DNA from: an uncultured Oscillospiraceae bacterium
GTDB lineage: Bacteria; Bacillota; Clostridia; Oscillospirales; Oscillospiraceae
Direction: 5' to 3'
Assembly (NCBI GenBank): GCA_900751035.1
Contig: CAADSF010000096.1
Span: 1 to 7,480, forward strand
DNA: 7,480 bases
Part shown: piece after piece, positions 1 through 6,573 of the stretch
Numbering within the stretch: position 1 is the stretch's first letter
How the letters are laid out: each line of letters begins with the position of its first letter
The notes under the pieces: model-generated
The model's database searches: none
What the model saw: the letters and a program-made list of their open reading frames with translations, nothing else
What the model was told of the DNA's origin: nothing
Made by a program: the position numbers and the translations under genes

Positions 1-2009
1 AGATCAAAAACCGCATCGTTCTGACCAGCATGGGCGGCACGGACCTGTTCGGCTGGATGGAGGTCAACCATTTCGACAAGGACGGCGCGCGCTTCATTCT
101 CGAGGTCGCAAAAAACAACGCCGGTCTCGTCCTGCCCGGCTGTCAGCCGGTCTATAACCCGATGTACGGCCAGTGGCTGCACAAAAACAAAAAAATGTAC
201 GACGATCTGGCAAAATGGATGCCGGAATTCCACAAGACGGGCGCGAAGCTGTTCGTGCAGCTGACGGCGGGCTTCGGCCGGAGCTTCACCGTGTCCGAGA
301 TGATGGAAAAGCTCTATAATAACCCGGTGCTGCGCGTGCTGTCGAAGCCGGTCATGGACCTCGACAAGATCACAGCCACGGCCAGCCCGTCGCCCAATCG
401 CTGGTCAGACAAGCTGCCGTCGCGCGAAATGACGAAGGAAGAAATTCAGGAATTCATCGACTCGTTTGCTAAAAGTTCAAAGCTCCTGAAGGACGCGGGC
501 GTCGACGGCGTGGAGGTTCATGCTGTGCACGAGGGCTATCTGCTCGACCAGTTCACGCTTCACTACGTCAACAAGCGCACGGATGAGTATGGCGGCAGTC
601 TTGAAAACCGCTACCGCTTCGCCGCCGAGATCGTCAAGGCCATCAAGGCCGCCTGCGGCCCGGATTTCCCGGTGTCGCTGCGCTATTCCGTCGTCTCGAA
701 GACCAAGGGCTTCCGGCAGGGTGCGCTGCCCGGCGAGGAATACGTCGAGGCGGGCCGCGACATGGCAGAGTCCGAGATTGCCGCGAAGTTTTTGCAGGAC
801 GCGGGTTATGATATGCTCAACTGCGACAACGGCACGTATGACGCGTGGTACTGGGCGCATCCGCCGGTGTATATGCCCGAAAACTGCAATCTGGCGGAGG
901 TCGAGCACATCAAAAACTTCGTCGACATCCCCGTCGTCTGCGCGGGCCGCATGACGCTGGAGGCCGCAGCCGAGGCCATCGCCGCAGGAAAACTCGACGG
1001 CGCGGGCTTCGCGCGGAACTTCCTGGCCGACCCGGAGTGGTTCACGAAGGTGCTCGAAGACCGCGAGGACGATATCCGTCCGTGCATCCTCTGCCACAAC
1101 GGCTGCTTCAATATGTGCCACTACAAGGGCGTGCCCAATGATCAGGATTTGAGCGATTCGCTGCATCTGGCCCGCTGCGCGGTCAACGCCGAAATGATGC
1201 AGTGGGACAAGCACTATATCAGGAAGACGAACGAGCCGAAGACCGTCCATATCGTCGGCGGCGGCATCGGCGGCATGGAGGCCGCCCGCGTGCTGACGCT
1301 GCGCGGTCACAGGCCCATCATCTATGAAAAGTCCGGCGTGCTCGGCGGCACGTTCATCGCGGCCTCGTCCGAGAGCTATAAGGGCAAGCTCCGCGACCTT
1401 CTGACGTGGTACCGCCGCGAGATGGAAAAGCTCGGCGTTGAAGTCCGGCTGAATACGGAGGTCAAGGAGATCGAATCCTTTGGCTCCGACCCCGTCATCA
1501 TCGCCACCGGCTCGACCCCGCGCGTGCTCAAAAAAGTTCCCGGCCACGAAAAGATGCTCGAAGCCTGTGAGTACCTGCTCGGCGCACCCGTGGGTGAAAA
1601 AATCGCCGTCGTCGGCGGCGGTCTGACCGGCTGCGAGATTGCGTATGAGCTGGCCCTGCAGGGCAAGGACGTCACGATTGTCGAAATGAAGGACGATCTG
1701 GTGTCCCAGAAGGGCGTGTGTCTTGCCAACAGCTCCTATCTGCGCGAGTGGTTCGCGTGGAAGCAGGTTCCCGTCTATCTCGAAACGACGCTCCGCGAGG
1801 TCAAAGACGGCGCCATTATCTGCGCGGCGAAGGACGGCTCCTCCGTTGAAATTCCATGCGACACCGTCATTTCCTCTGCGGGCTACATCTCCACGCCGCT
1901 CGTCGGGGAGAAGGGCCGCAAAAATGTCCAGCTCGTCGGCGACTGCCTGCGCGTCGGAAACCTCCGCTCCGTCGTCTGGCGTGCCTATGAAGCGGCCATG
2001 AAGATCTGA
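1..2009 (+). CDS. 2-enoate reductase-like FMN/FAD/4Fe-4S oxidoreductase (5' end cut by window)
   Basis: Probable NAD(P)H-dependent reductase of activated C=C bonds, such as 2-enoates made during amino acid fermentation; the true substrate is unknown. The reading frame is already open at base 3, reading IKNRIVLTSMGG, the usual N-terminal Old Yellow Enzyme strand, so the start lies upstream and only a few residues are missing. Counting from the Met at base 30 (659 residues to the stop), the TIM-barrel FMN domain covers about 1-345, with the pair H164/H167 in HAVHEGYLLDQF and the signature DEYGGSLENR (185-194). Residues 231-283 (GALPGEEYVEAGRD, then GTYDAWYWAHPP) resemble clostridial 2-enoate reductases and FldZ more than FadH. 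Cysteines C352, C355, C359 and C383 are the likely 4Fe-4S ligands. An FAD-binding Rossmann fold follows (GGGIGG from 410, E433, ATGSTPR 492-498), then a nested NAD(P) fold (VVGGGLTG 527-534, E552) and LVGDC near 635-639. Length fits the family (about 660-670 aa). Family is confident; substrate is inference. It is convergent with, and functionally unrelated to, the neighbouring proteolysis genes. Confidence 0.88.
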   Translation, partial: IKNRIVLTSMGGTDLFGWMEVNHFDKDGARFILEVAKNNAGLVLPGCQPVYNPMYGQWLHKNKKMYDDLAKWMPEFHKTGAKLFVQLTAGFGRSFTVSEMMEKLYNNPVLRVLSKPVMDLDKITATASPSPNRWSDKLPSREMTKEEIQEFIDSFAKSSKLLKDAGVDGVEVHAVHEGYLLDQFTLHYVNKRTDEYGGSLENRYRFAAEIVKAIKAACGPDFPVSLRYSVVSKTKGFRQGALPGEEYVEAGRDMAESEIAAKFLQDAGYDMLNCDNGTYDAWYWAHPPVYMPENCNLAEVEHIKNFVDIPVVCAGRMTLEAAAEAIAAGKLDGAGFARNFLADPEWFTKVLEDREDDIRPCILCHNGCFNMCHYKGVPNDQDLSDSLHLARCAVNAEMMQWDKHYIRKTNEPKTVHIVGGGIGGMEAARVLTLRGHRPIIYEKSGVLGGTFIAASSESYKGKLRDLLTWYRREMEKLGVEVRLNTEVKEIESFGSDPVIIATGSTPRVLKKVPGHEKMLEACEYLLGAPVGEKIAVVGGGLTGCEIAYELALQGKDVTIVEMKDDLVSQKGVCLANSSYLREWFAWKQVPVYLETTLREVKDGAIICAAKDGSSVEIPCDTVISSAGYISTPLVGEKGRKNVQLVGDCLRVGNLRSVVWRAYEAAMKI

Positions 2010-2021
2010 CTATAACAGCAC

Positions 2022-2059
2022 AAAGAGGCTGCCCCGCACATATCCGGGACAGCCTCTTT
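2022..2059 (+). terminator. Probable intrinsic terminator of the enoate reductase-like gene
   Basis: An inverted repeat starts 12 nt after the stop codon. AAAGAGGCTG (2022-2031) pairs with CAGCCTCTTT (2050-2059). After one C/A mismatch the stem continues with CCCG (2033-2036) against CGGG (2045-2048), closing an 8-nt loop. The arms are A-rich on the left and T-rich on the right, so the structure could end transcription from either side, which suits convergent genes. The T-run after the stem is short (CTCTTTCCGTTT), so efficiency is uncertain. Confidence 0.75.
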
Positions 2060-2093
2060 CCGTTTATCAGCCCGCACAAAACGCGCAGTATCC

Positions 2094-2140
2094 TTGTAGG
2101 GGCGGAACGCATTGCAGCCTGCAGCAGGCAGCGGAGCATT
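2094..2140. repeat. REP-like intergenic segment with imperfect hairpin
   Basis: The stretch opens with TTGTAGGGGCGG, which looks like the edge of the short dispersed GTAGGGGCG repeats that I recall from intergenic regions of GC-rich Clostridia. It is followed by an imperfect stem: 2106-2122 against 2124-2140, centred on GCCTGC-A-GCAGGC (2117-2129), with three mismatches and two G/T pairs further out. No credible reading frame crosses it. That it is a multicopy repeat is inference, since only one copy is present in this window. Confidence 0.4.
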
Positions 2141-2150
2141 TTGATAGCAC

Positions 2151-2193
2151 GAGCCGAGGCCCCGCAGACAGTGGGACCTCGGTTCTTTGTTTT
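2151..2193. terminator. Hairpin 13 nt past the engB stop, possible convergent terminator
   Basis: GAGCCGAGGCCCC (2151-2163) pairs with GGGACCTCGGTTC (2173-2185) around a 9-nt loop. There is one mismatch and one G/U pair, whichever strand is transcribed. In the plus direction the stem is followed by TTTGTTTT (2186-2193), a good terminator tail. In the minus direction, which would serve engB, no T-run follows. It may stop plus-strand readthrough before it enters engB, or protect the 3' end of the minus-strand mRNA. Confidence 0.5.
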
Positions 2194-2197
2194 GGGG

Positions 2198-2785
2198 TTA
2201 TTGCTCTGCCGCGTGCAGGATGACGGTCAGCAGCTCGTCGCGGCCGTCGCCCTTTTCGGCGGAGAAGGGGATGAGGCGCACAGCCTCCGGCAGGGACAGA
2301 ACCTCGCGGATACGGGCCAGATTTGGCTCGATTTCGCTCTTTTTGAGCTTGTCGAGCTTGTTTGCCACGACCACGAAGGGCTTGCCGGACTGTAAAAAGT
2401 AATTTGCCATGACCACATCGTTCGCCGTCGGCGCGTGGCGTGCGTCGACGAGCATCACGCCGAAGGTGAGCGTATCCGGCGCGGCGAAATAGGCCTCCAT
2501 GAGCCTGCCCCAGCGCTCTTTTTCCTTCTGCGGGACCTTGGCGTAGCCGTAACCCGGCAGGTCGACGAGGTACATGGCCTCGTCGATGCGGAAGAAGTTG
2601 ATATGCGTGGTCTTGCCGGGGGCTTCGCCGACGCGGGCGAAGTTCTTGCGCAGCAGAAGCTTGTTGATGACGGAGGATTTTCCGACGTTGGACTTGCCCG
2701 CGAACGCGATCTGCGGCAGGCCGTCCTTCGGGCAGTCGGCGACGGAGGCGACGGAGCGGACAAATTCCGCGTTGTGCAGATTCAT
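2198..2785 (-). CDS. engB: Ribosome biogenesis GTPase EngB/YsxC
   Basis: A TrmE-Era-EngA-EngB-like cytosolic GTPase of 195 aa, normal for YsxC/YihA. In the family it is needed for late assembly of the 50S subunit. The GTPase motifs appear in order: G1 P-loop GKSNVGKS (30-37), G2 threonines in PGKTTHINFF (T59/T60), G3 DLPGYG (75-80), G4 NKLD (142-145) and G5 SAEKG (175-179). Start choice: the frame is open up to 2884, but the added residues are arginine/proline-rich, lie over the 3' end of lon and have no family match. The ATG at 2785 gives the standard N-terminus MNLHNAEFVRSV and has a perfect AGGAGG 5 nt upstream. It is the last gene of the visible operon, 10 nt after lon, and its position after lon matches Bacillus lon-ysxC. 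Translation is probably coupled to lon. Confidence 0.97.
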   Translation of the reverse strand: MNLHNAEFVRSVASVADCPKDGLPQIAFAGKSNVGKSSVINKLLLRKNFARVGEAPGKTTHINFFRIDEAMYLVDLPGYGYAKVPQKEKERWGRLMEAYFAAPDTLTFGVMLVDARHAPTANDVVMANYFLQSGKPFVVVANKLDKLKKSEIEPNLARIREVLSLPEAVRLIPFSAEKGDGRDELLTVILHAAEQ

Positions 2786-2790
2786 GCGGG

Positions 2791-2798
2791 CCTCCTTA
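2791..2798 (-). promoter_or_regulatory. engB ribosome binding site overlapping the lon stop
   Basis: The minus strand reads TAAGGAGG, so the lon stop TAA shares its last A with the AGGAGG Shine-Dalgarno of engB. Five bases (CCCGC) separate it from the ATG at 2785. This fixes the engB start and suggests that ribosomes finishing lon keep the engB site clear. Confidence 0.85.
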
Positions 2799-5210
2799 CT
2801 GCCGGATGCCGGGCTTGCGGCGCGTTTTGGGTGCGGGGATCGGCAGTGCGGGCGCGGCGGGAACTGAAATTGCCTCCGCCGCATCGCCTGCGGGCAGCAG
2901 CGCGGCCTCCAGCACGCGGTCGGCGCTGGACACCGTGATGAATTGCAGCGCCTGCCGTACGGTCTGGTCGATCTCCTCCAGATCCTTTTCGTTTTCCGCC
3001 GGGATGATGACAGTCTTGACCCCGTGGCGCAGGGCCGCCATGGTCTTTTCCTTCAGACCGCCGATGGCAAGCACCCGGCCGCGGATGGAAATTTCGCCCG
3101 TCATGGCGACGTCGCGCCGCACGGGGCGGTTCGTAAGCGCCGAGACGATGGCGGTGCAGATCGTGATACCGGCGGACGGCCCATCCTTCGGGACGGCTCC
3201 CTCCGGGAAGTGGACGTGAATGTCCTTTGTTTTATAGAAATCCGGGGCGAGGCCGAGCGCCTTTGCACGCGAGCGGATGAAGCTCATGGCCGCGAAGGCG
3301 GATTCCTTCATCACGTCGCCCAGATTGCCGGTCAGCTCCAGCTTGCCGGAGCCGTCGACCACGTTGACCTCGACATCAAGCGTCGTGCCGCCGACGGCTG
3401 TCCACGCAAGGCCCGTGACAAGGCCGACCTGATCGGTCGTGACGTTTGCATCCGGCAGGAATTTGCGGACGCCGAGGAAGTCCTCCAGATTGCCGCCGGT
3501 GATGGAAATGCGCTTGGGCGGCTCGTCGGAGACGAAGCGCATGGCGCACTTGCGGCAGAGCGCGGCGATCTGCCGCTCAAGACTGCGGACGCCGGACTCG
3601 CGCGTGTAGCAGGCGATGATCTCACGAATCGCGTCGTCGGAGACGCGCACCTGCGTGCGCTTCATGCCGTGCTTTTTCAGCTGCTTCGGCAGCAGGTGGC
3701 GCCTGGCGATCTGCAATTTTTCCTCGTCCGTATAAGACCCCAGCTCAATGACCTCCATGCGGTCGAGCAGCGCACGGGGGATGGTGTCGGTCGTGTTGGC
3801 GGTGGTGATGAACATACAGTGCGACAGATCGAACGGCACCTCGATATAGTGGTCGCGGAAGCTGGAATTCTGGGCGGAGTCCAGCACCTCCAGCAGCGCG
3901 GACGACGGATCGCCCTTATAATCGCTGCCGAGCTTGTCAATTTCGTCGAGCAGCAGCAGCGCGTTTTTGCTCTTGGCCTGAATCAGAGCCGTCATGATGC
4001 GGCCCGGCATGGCGCCGATATACGTCTTGCGGTGGCCGCGAATTTCGGCCTCGTCGCGCACGCCGCCGAGAGACAGGCGGGCCAGCTTCCGGTTCAGCGC
4101 CCGTGCAATCGAAATCGCGACGGACGTTTTGCCCACGCCCGGAGGGCCGACCAGGCAGAGAATCTGCCCCGGCAGCTCCGGAGCCAGCTGGCGCACGGCC
4201 AGCGTTTCGAGAATGCGCTTTTTAACCGTCTCAAGGCCGAAGTGGTCCTCGTCGAGAATTTTGGCGGCGGCTTTTACATCCAGTCGTTCCTTCGTCTCTT
4301 TGTTCCACGGCAGGTCGAGGATGGTATCGAGATAATTGCGCAGGACGGAGGCCTCGGCGGAGCCGGGCTGCTGGCGCGCGAAGCGCGCCACTTCGCGCAG
4401 CAGCTTTTCCTCCGTCTCCTGCGGAAGCTTCAGCGCCTGAATTTTGGCGCGGTAGGTGTCCGCGTCGCTGTCGTCGTCCTCGCCAAGCTCCTCGCGGATG
4501 ACGTGCAGCTGCTCGCGCAGATAATAATCGCGCTGGTTCTGGTTGACGTTCTGCTGCACCTGATCGTTGATCTCGCTTTCCAGCCGCAGAATGTCAAGCT
4601 CCTTCGCCATCATGCGGATGCACAGCTCCAGCCGGTGGACGGGCGGCAGCGTTTCGAGCACGCGCTGCTTGTCCTCATAGCCGAACGTCGCGTTCTGGGC
4701 GATAAAATCGGCCAGCTCGCCCGCGTCGTCGGTGGAAGCGCCCTGCAGCAGATTTTCCTGTCCGGACTTGACGGCCAGATCGATAAACTGCTCAAACAGC
4801 TGGTGCGCCTGCCGCATGAGCGCCTGCGTGCGCGGCACGGCGGCGTGATAGCCCGGCTCGTCCAGCTCCATCGCGCGGGCGAAGAGATACGGCTCGGTAT
4901 GGATCATGTCGGTCAGCTGCGCACGGTACTTGCCCTCGACGAGAATGCGCATATTGTCGCCCGGCAGACGCAGAATCTGCCGCACGTAGGCCACGGTGCC
5001 GACGGGATACAGGTCGGTCTTCTTCGGCTCGTCGCACTGCACGTCGCGCTGGGCGACGAGGAAGATCATCTGGTCGGCCCGCATGGCCTCCTCAACGGCG
5101 CGGGCAGACCGGCTCCTGCCGACATCAAAATGCGTCACGCAGCCGGGGAACACCACAATCCCGCGCAGCGGCAGAACGGGCAGGCAGGCCAGAGGTTTAT
5201 AGTCGCTCAT
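2796..5210 (-). CDS. lon: ATP-dependent Lon protease (LonA)
   Basis: Soluble hexameric AAA+ serine protease that unfolds and degrades misfolded and short-lived regulatory proteins. It is 804 aa, within the LonA range (about 770-820). The N-terminal substrate-binding domain (about 8-200) begins LPVLPLRGIVVFPG. A helical/coiled region follows (about 200-310) containing the typical QRDYYLREQL. The AAA+ module has Walker A GPPGVGKT (355-362), Walker B LLLLDEID (418-425) and a sensor-2 region GVRSLER (about 540-546). The protease domain (about 590-775) has the catalytic dyad S679 in PKDGPSAG and K722 in GGLKEK, the same numbers as in E. coli Lon. The last 30 residues are an Ala/Pro-rich, then basic tail (KTRRKPGIRQ), likely disordered. 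The ATG at 5210 was chosen over an in-frame upstream start at 5261. It follows AAAGGAGA by 8 nt and gives MSDYKPLACLPVLPLRG, whereas the longer form would run through the terminator hairpin. Confidence 0.98.
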   Translation of the reverse strand: MSDYKPLACLPVLPLRGIVVFPGCVTHFDVGRSRSARAVEEAMRADQMIFLVAQRDVQCDEPKKTDLYPVGTVAYVRQILRLPGDNMRILVEGKYRAQLTDMIHTEPYLFARAMELDEPGYHAAVPRTQALMRQAHQLFEQFIDLAVKSGQENLLQGASTDDAGELADFIAQNATFGYEDKQRVLETLPPVHRLELCIRMMAKELDILRLESEINDQVQQNVNQNQRDYYLREQLHVIREELGEDDDSDADTYRAKIQALKLPQETEEKLLREVARFARQQPGSAEASVLRNYLDTILDLPWNKETKERLDVKAAAKILDEDHFGLETVKKRILETLAVRQLAPELPGQILCLVGPPGVGKTSVAISIARALNRKLARLSLGGVRDEAEIRGHRKTYIGAMPGRIMTALIQAKSKNALLLLDEIDKLGSDYKGDPSSALLEVLDSAQNSSFRDHYIEVPFDLSHCMFITTANTTDTIPRALLDRMEVIELGSYTDEEKLQIARRHLLPKQLKKHGMKRTQVRVSDDAIREIIACYTRESGVRSLERQIAALCRKCAMRFVSDEPPKRISITGGNLEDFLGVRKFLPDANVTTDQVGLVTGLAWTAVGGTTLDVEVNVVDGSGKLELTGNLGDVMKESAFAAMSFIRSRAKALGLAPDFYKTKDIHVHFPEGAVPKDGPSAGITICTAIVSALTNRPVRRDVAMTGEISIRGRVLAIGGLKEKTMAALRHGVKTVIIPAENEKDLEEIDQTVRQALQFITVSSADRVLEAALLPAGDAAEAISVPAAPALPIPAPKTRRKPGIRQ

Positions 5211-5218
5211 AAATGTTG

Positions 5219-5226
5219 TCTCCTTT
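5219..5226 (-). promoter_or_regulatory. lon ribosome binding site
   Basis: AAAGGAGA on the minus strand lies 8 nt before the ATG at 5210 and decides the lon start. Its GGAG (5220-5223) can pair with a CTCC (5230-5233) only 6 nt upstream, so a small hairpin could partly mask it. Confidence 0.8.
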
Positions 5227-5234
5227 CGCGGAGG

Positions 5235-5273
5235 ATAAAAATACGCAGGAAGGGAGCGCACGCTCCCTTCCTG
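5235..5273 (-). terminator. Intrinsic terminator or attenuator between clpX and lon
   Basis: A perfect 12-bp stem: CAGGAAGGGAGC (minus 5273-5262) pairs with GCTCCCTTCCTG (5257-5246) around the tetraloop GTGC. On the minus strand it is followed by CGTATTTTTAT (5245-5235). It starts 9 nt after the clpX stop and ends 24 nt before the lon ATG. The form is that of a Rho-independent terminator, although two bases interrupt before the T-run. Since only about 24 nt remain before lon, it probably lets some transcription through and sets lon below clpX, or stabilises the clpX 3' end. That role is inference. Confidence 0.8.
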
Positions 5274-5282
5274 TTTGTTGTG

Positions 5283-6551
5283 TTACAGCGTTACGCCTGC
5301 GTTCTTGATGGGAGCGCGGGGCTTTGCGGCGTCGCGGGTGATCTGGGGCGGCTCGCCTTCGCGCACGGAGCGCTCGGTGATGCAGACGGACTGGATGGTG
5401 GGGTCGGACGGGATCTCGTACATGATCTTCGTCATGATCTCCTCCATGATCGCGCGCAGACCGCGCGCGCCGATCTGGCGCTCGATGGCCTTTTCCGCGA
5501 TGGCCTCCAGTGCGCCCTTTTCGAAGCTCAGCTCGACCTGATCATAGGACAGCAGCTTGTGGTACTGCTTGCAGAGCGCGTTTTTCGGCTCCGTCAGGAT
5601 GCGCACCAGATCGTCCTTGTCAAGTCCGCGCAGGGACGTGATGACCGGCAGACGGCCGACCAGCTCCGGAATAATGCCGAATTTCAGCAGATCATGCGGC
5701 TGTACGAACTGGAAGAGCTTGCCGACATTGTGGTCGCCCTTGCTCTTGACCGTGGAGTTGAAGCCCACGGCGGAGGTATCGGTGCGCTGCTCGATGATCT
5801 TGTCAAGTCCGTCGAATGCGCCGCCGCAGATGAAGAGGATGTTGGTCGTGTCGACCTGAATGAACTCCTGCTGCGGGTGCTTGCGTCCGCCCTGCGGCGG
5901 GACGTTGGCAACCGTGCCCTCGACGATCTTCAAAAGCGCCTGCTGGACGCCCTCGCCGGAGACATCGCGGGTGATGGAGGTGTTTTCCGACTTGCGGGCG
6001 ATCTTGTCGATCTCGTCGATATAGATGATGCCGCGTTCGGCCAGCTCCACATCGAAATCCGCAGCCTGCAGAAGCCGGAGCAGAATGTTCTCAACGTCCT
6101 CGCCCACATAGCCGGCCTCCGTCAGCGTGGTCGCGTCCGCGATGGCGAACGGCACGTTCAGGATCTTGGCCAGCGTCTGGGCAAACAGCGTCTTGCCGGA
6201 GCCGGTGGGGCCGATGAGCAGAATGTTGCTCTTCTGCAGCTCCACGTCGGAGTCGTTCTGGAAATAAATGCGCTTATAGTGGTTATAGACCGCCACGGAC
6301 AGGGCAATCTTTGCGTCGTCCTGACCGATGATATAGTGGTCCATGTAGGTTTTGATCTGCTGCGGCGTGGGGAGCGTGTCGGGCAGCTCAAGCTGCTGCT
6401 CGTTCAGGCCATTGTGCATCTCATCGTGCAGGATGGACGAGCAGAGCTCGACGCATTCGTTGCAGATGTAGACGTTGGGGCCGGCGATGATGCGGCCGAC
6501 CTGCTCCTGCTTTTTGCCGCAGAAGGAGCAGCGGATGGAGTCTCTTGCCAA
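5283..6551 (-). CDS. clpX: ATP-dependent Clp protease ATP-binding subunit ClpX
   Basis: Cytosolic AAA+ unfoldase that recognises substrates and threads them into ClpP. It is 422 aa, normal for the family. The N-terminal zinc-binding domain uses C8, C11, C30 and C33 (CSFC, then CNEC) for substrate and adaptor binding. The AAA+ core has Walker A GPTGSGKT (114-121), pore-1 loop GYVG (147-150), Walker B IIYIDEID (175-182), the RKH pore-entry motif (223-225), arginine finger R300 in PELVGR, and sensor 2 GARGLR (361-366). The ClpP-docking loop reads VGF (262-264), where E. coli has IGF. The start codon is TTG at 6551, 7 nt after AAAGGAGGA. No ATG lies between it and the first zinc cysteine, so this is the only start that keeps the zinc domain and uses the binding site. 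It sits 22 nt downstream of clpP, its partner, presumably on the same transcript. Confidence 0.98.
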   Translation of the reverse strand: MARDSIRCSFCGKKQEQVGRIIAGPNVYICNECVELCSSILHDEMHNGLNEQQLELPDTLPTPQQIKTYMDHYIIGQDDAKIALSVAVYNHYKRIYFQNDSDVELQKSNILLIGPTGSGKTLFAQTLAKILNVPFAIADATTLTEAGYVGEDVENILLRLLQAADFDVELAERGIIYIDEIDKIARKSENTSITRDVSGEGVQQALLKIVEGTVANVPPQGGRKHPQQEFIQVDTTNILFICGGAFDGLDKIIEQRTDTSAVGFNSTVKSKGDHNVGKLFQFVQPHDLLKFGIIPELVGRLPVITSLRGLDKDDLVRILTEPKNALCKQYHKLLSYDQVELSFEKGALEAIAEKAIERQIGARGLRAIMEEIMTKIMYEIPSDPTIQSVCITERSVREGEPPQITRDAAKPRAPIKNAGVTL

Positions 6552-6558
6552 GCTGGAC

Positions 6559-6567
6559 TCCTCCTTT
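6559..6567 (-). promoter_or_regulatory. clpX ribosome binding site deciding a TTG start
   Basis: AAAGGAGGA on the minus strand is a near-perfect Shine-Dalgarno 7 nt before TTG at 6551. It lies inside the 22-nt clpP-clpX gap. The strong site may offset the weak initiation codon. Confidence 0.85.
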
Positions 6568-6573
6568 CAGGGA

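Noticed and set aside
477..1547. Minus-strand 356-codon open frame
   Set aside because: Codon-aligned antisense shadow of the enoate reductase-like gene, with low-complexity Ala/Arg/Asp-rich composition and no recognisable motif.
1867..2139. Minus-strand frame across the intergenic hairpins
   Set aside because: Arginine-rich translation of structured DNA that runs into the end of the oxidoreductase; no binding site or family match.
2141..2395. Plus-strand small frame opposite the engB 3' end
   Set aside because: Overlaps a clear GTPase gene on the other strand and begins inside a hairpin region without a binding site.
2786..2884. Longer N-terminus for engB
   Set aside because: The extra 33 residues are Arg/Pro-rich, lie over lon coding sequence, and the family-typical start MNLHNAEF has a perfect binding site.
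5211..5261. Longer N-terminus for lon from 5261
   Set aside because: It would translate through the terminator stem and the real Shine-Dalgarno; the ATG at 5210 gives the normal Lon N-terminus.
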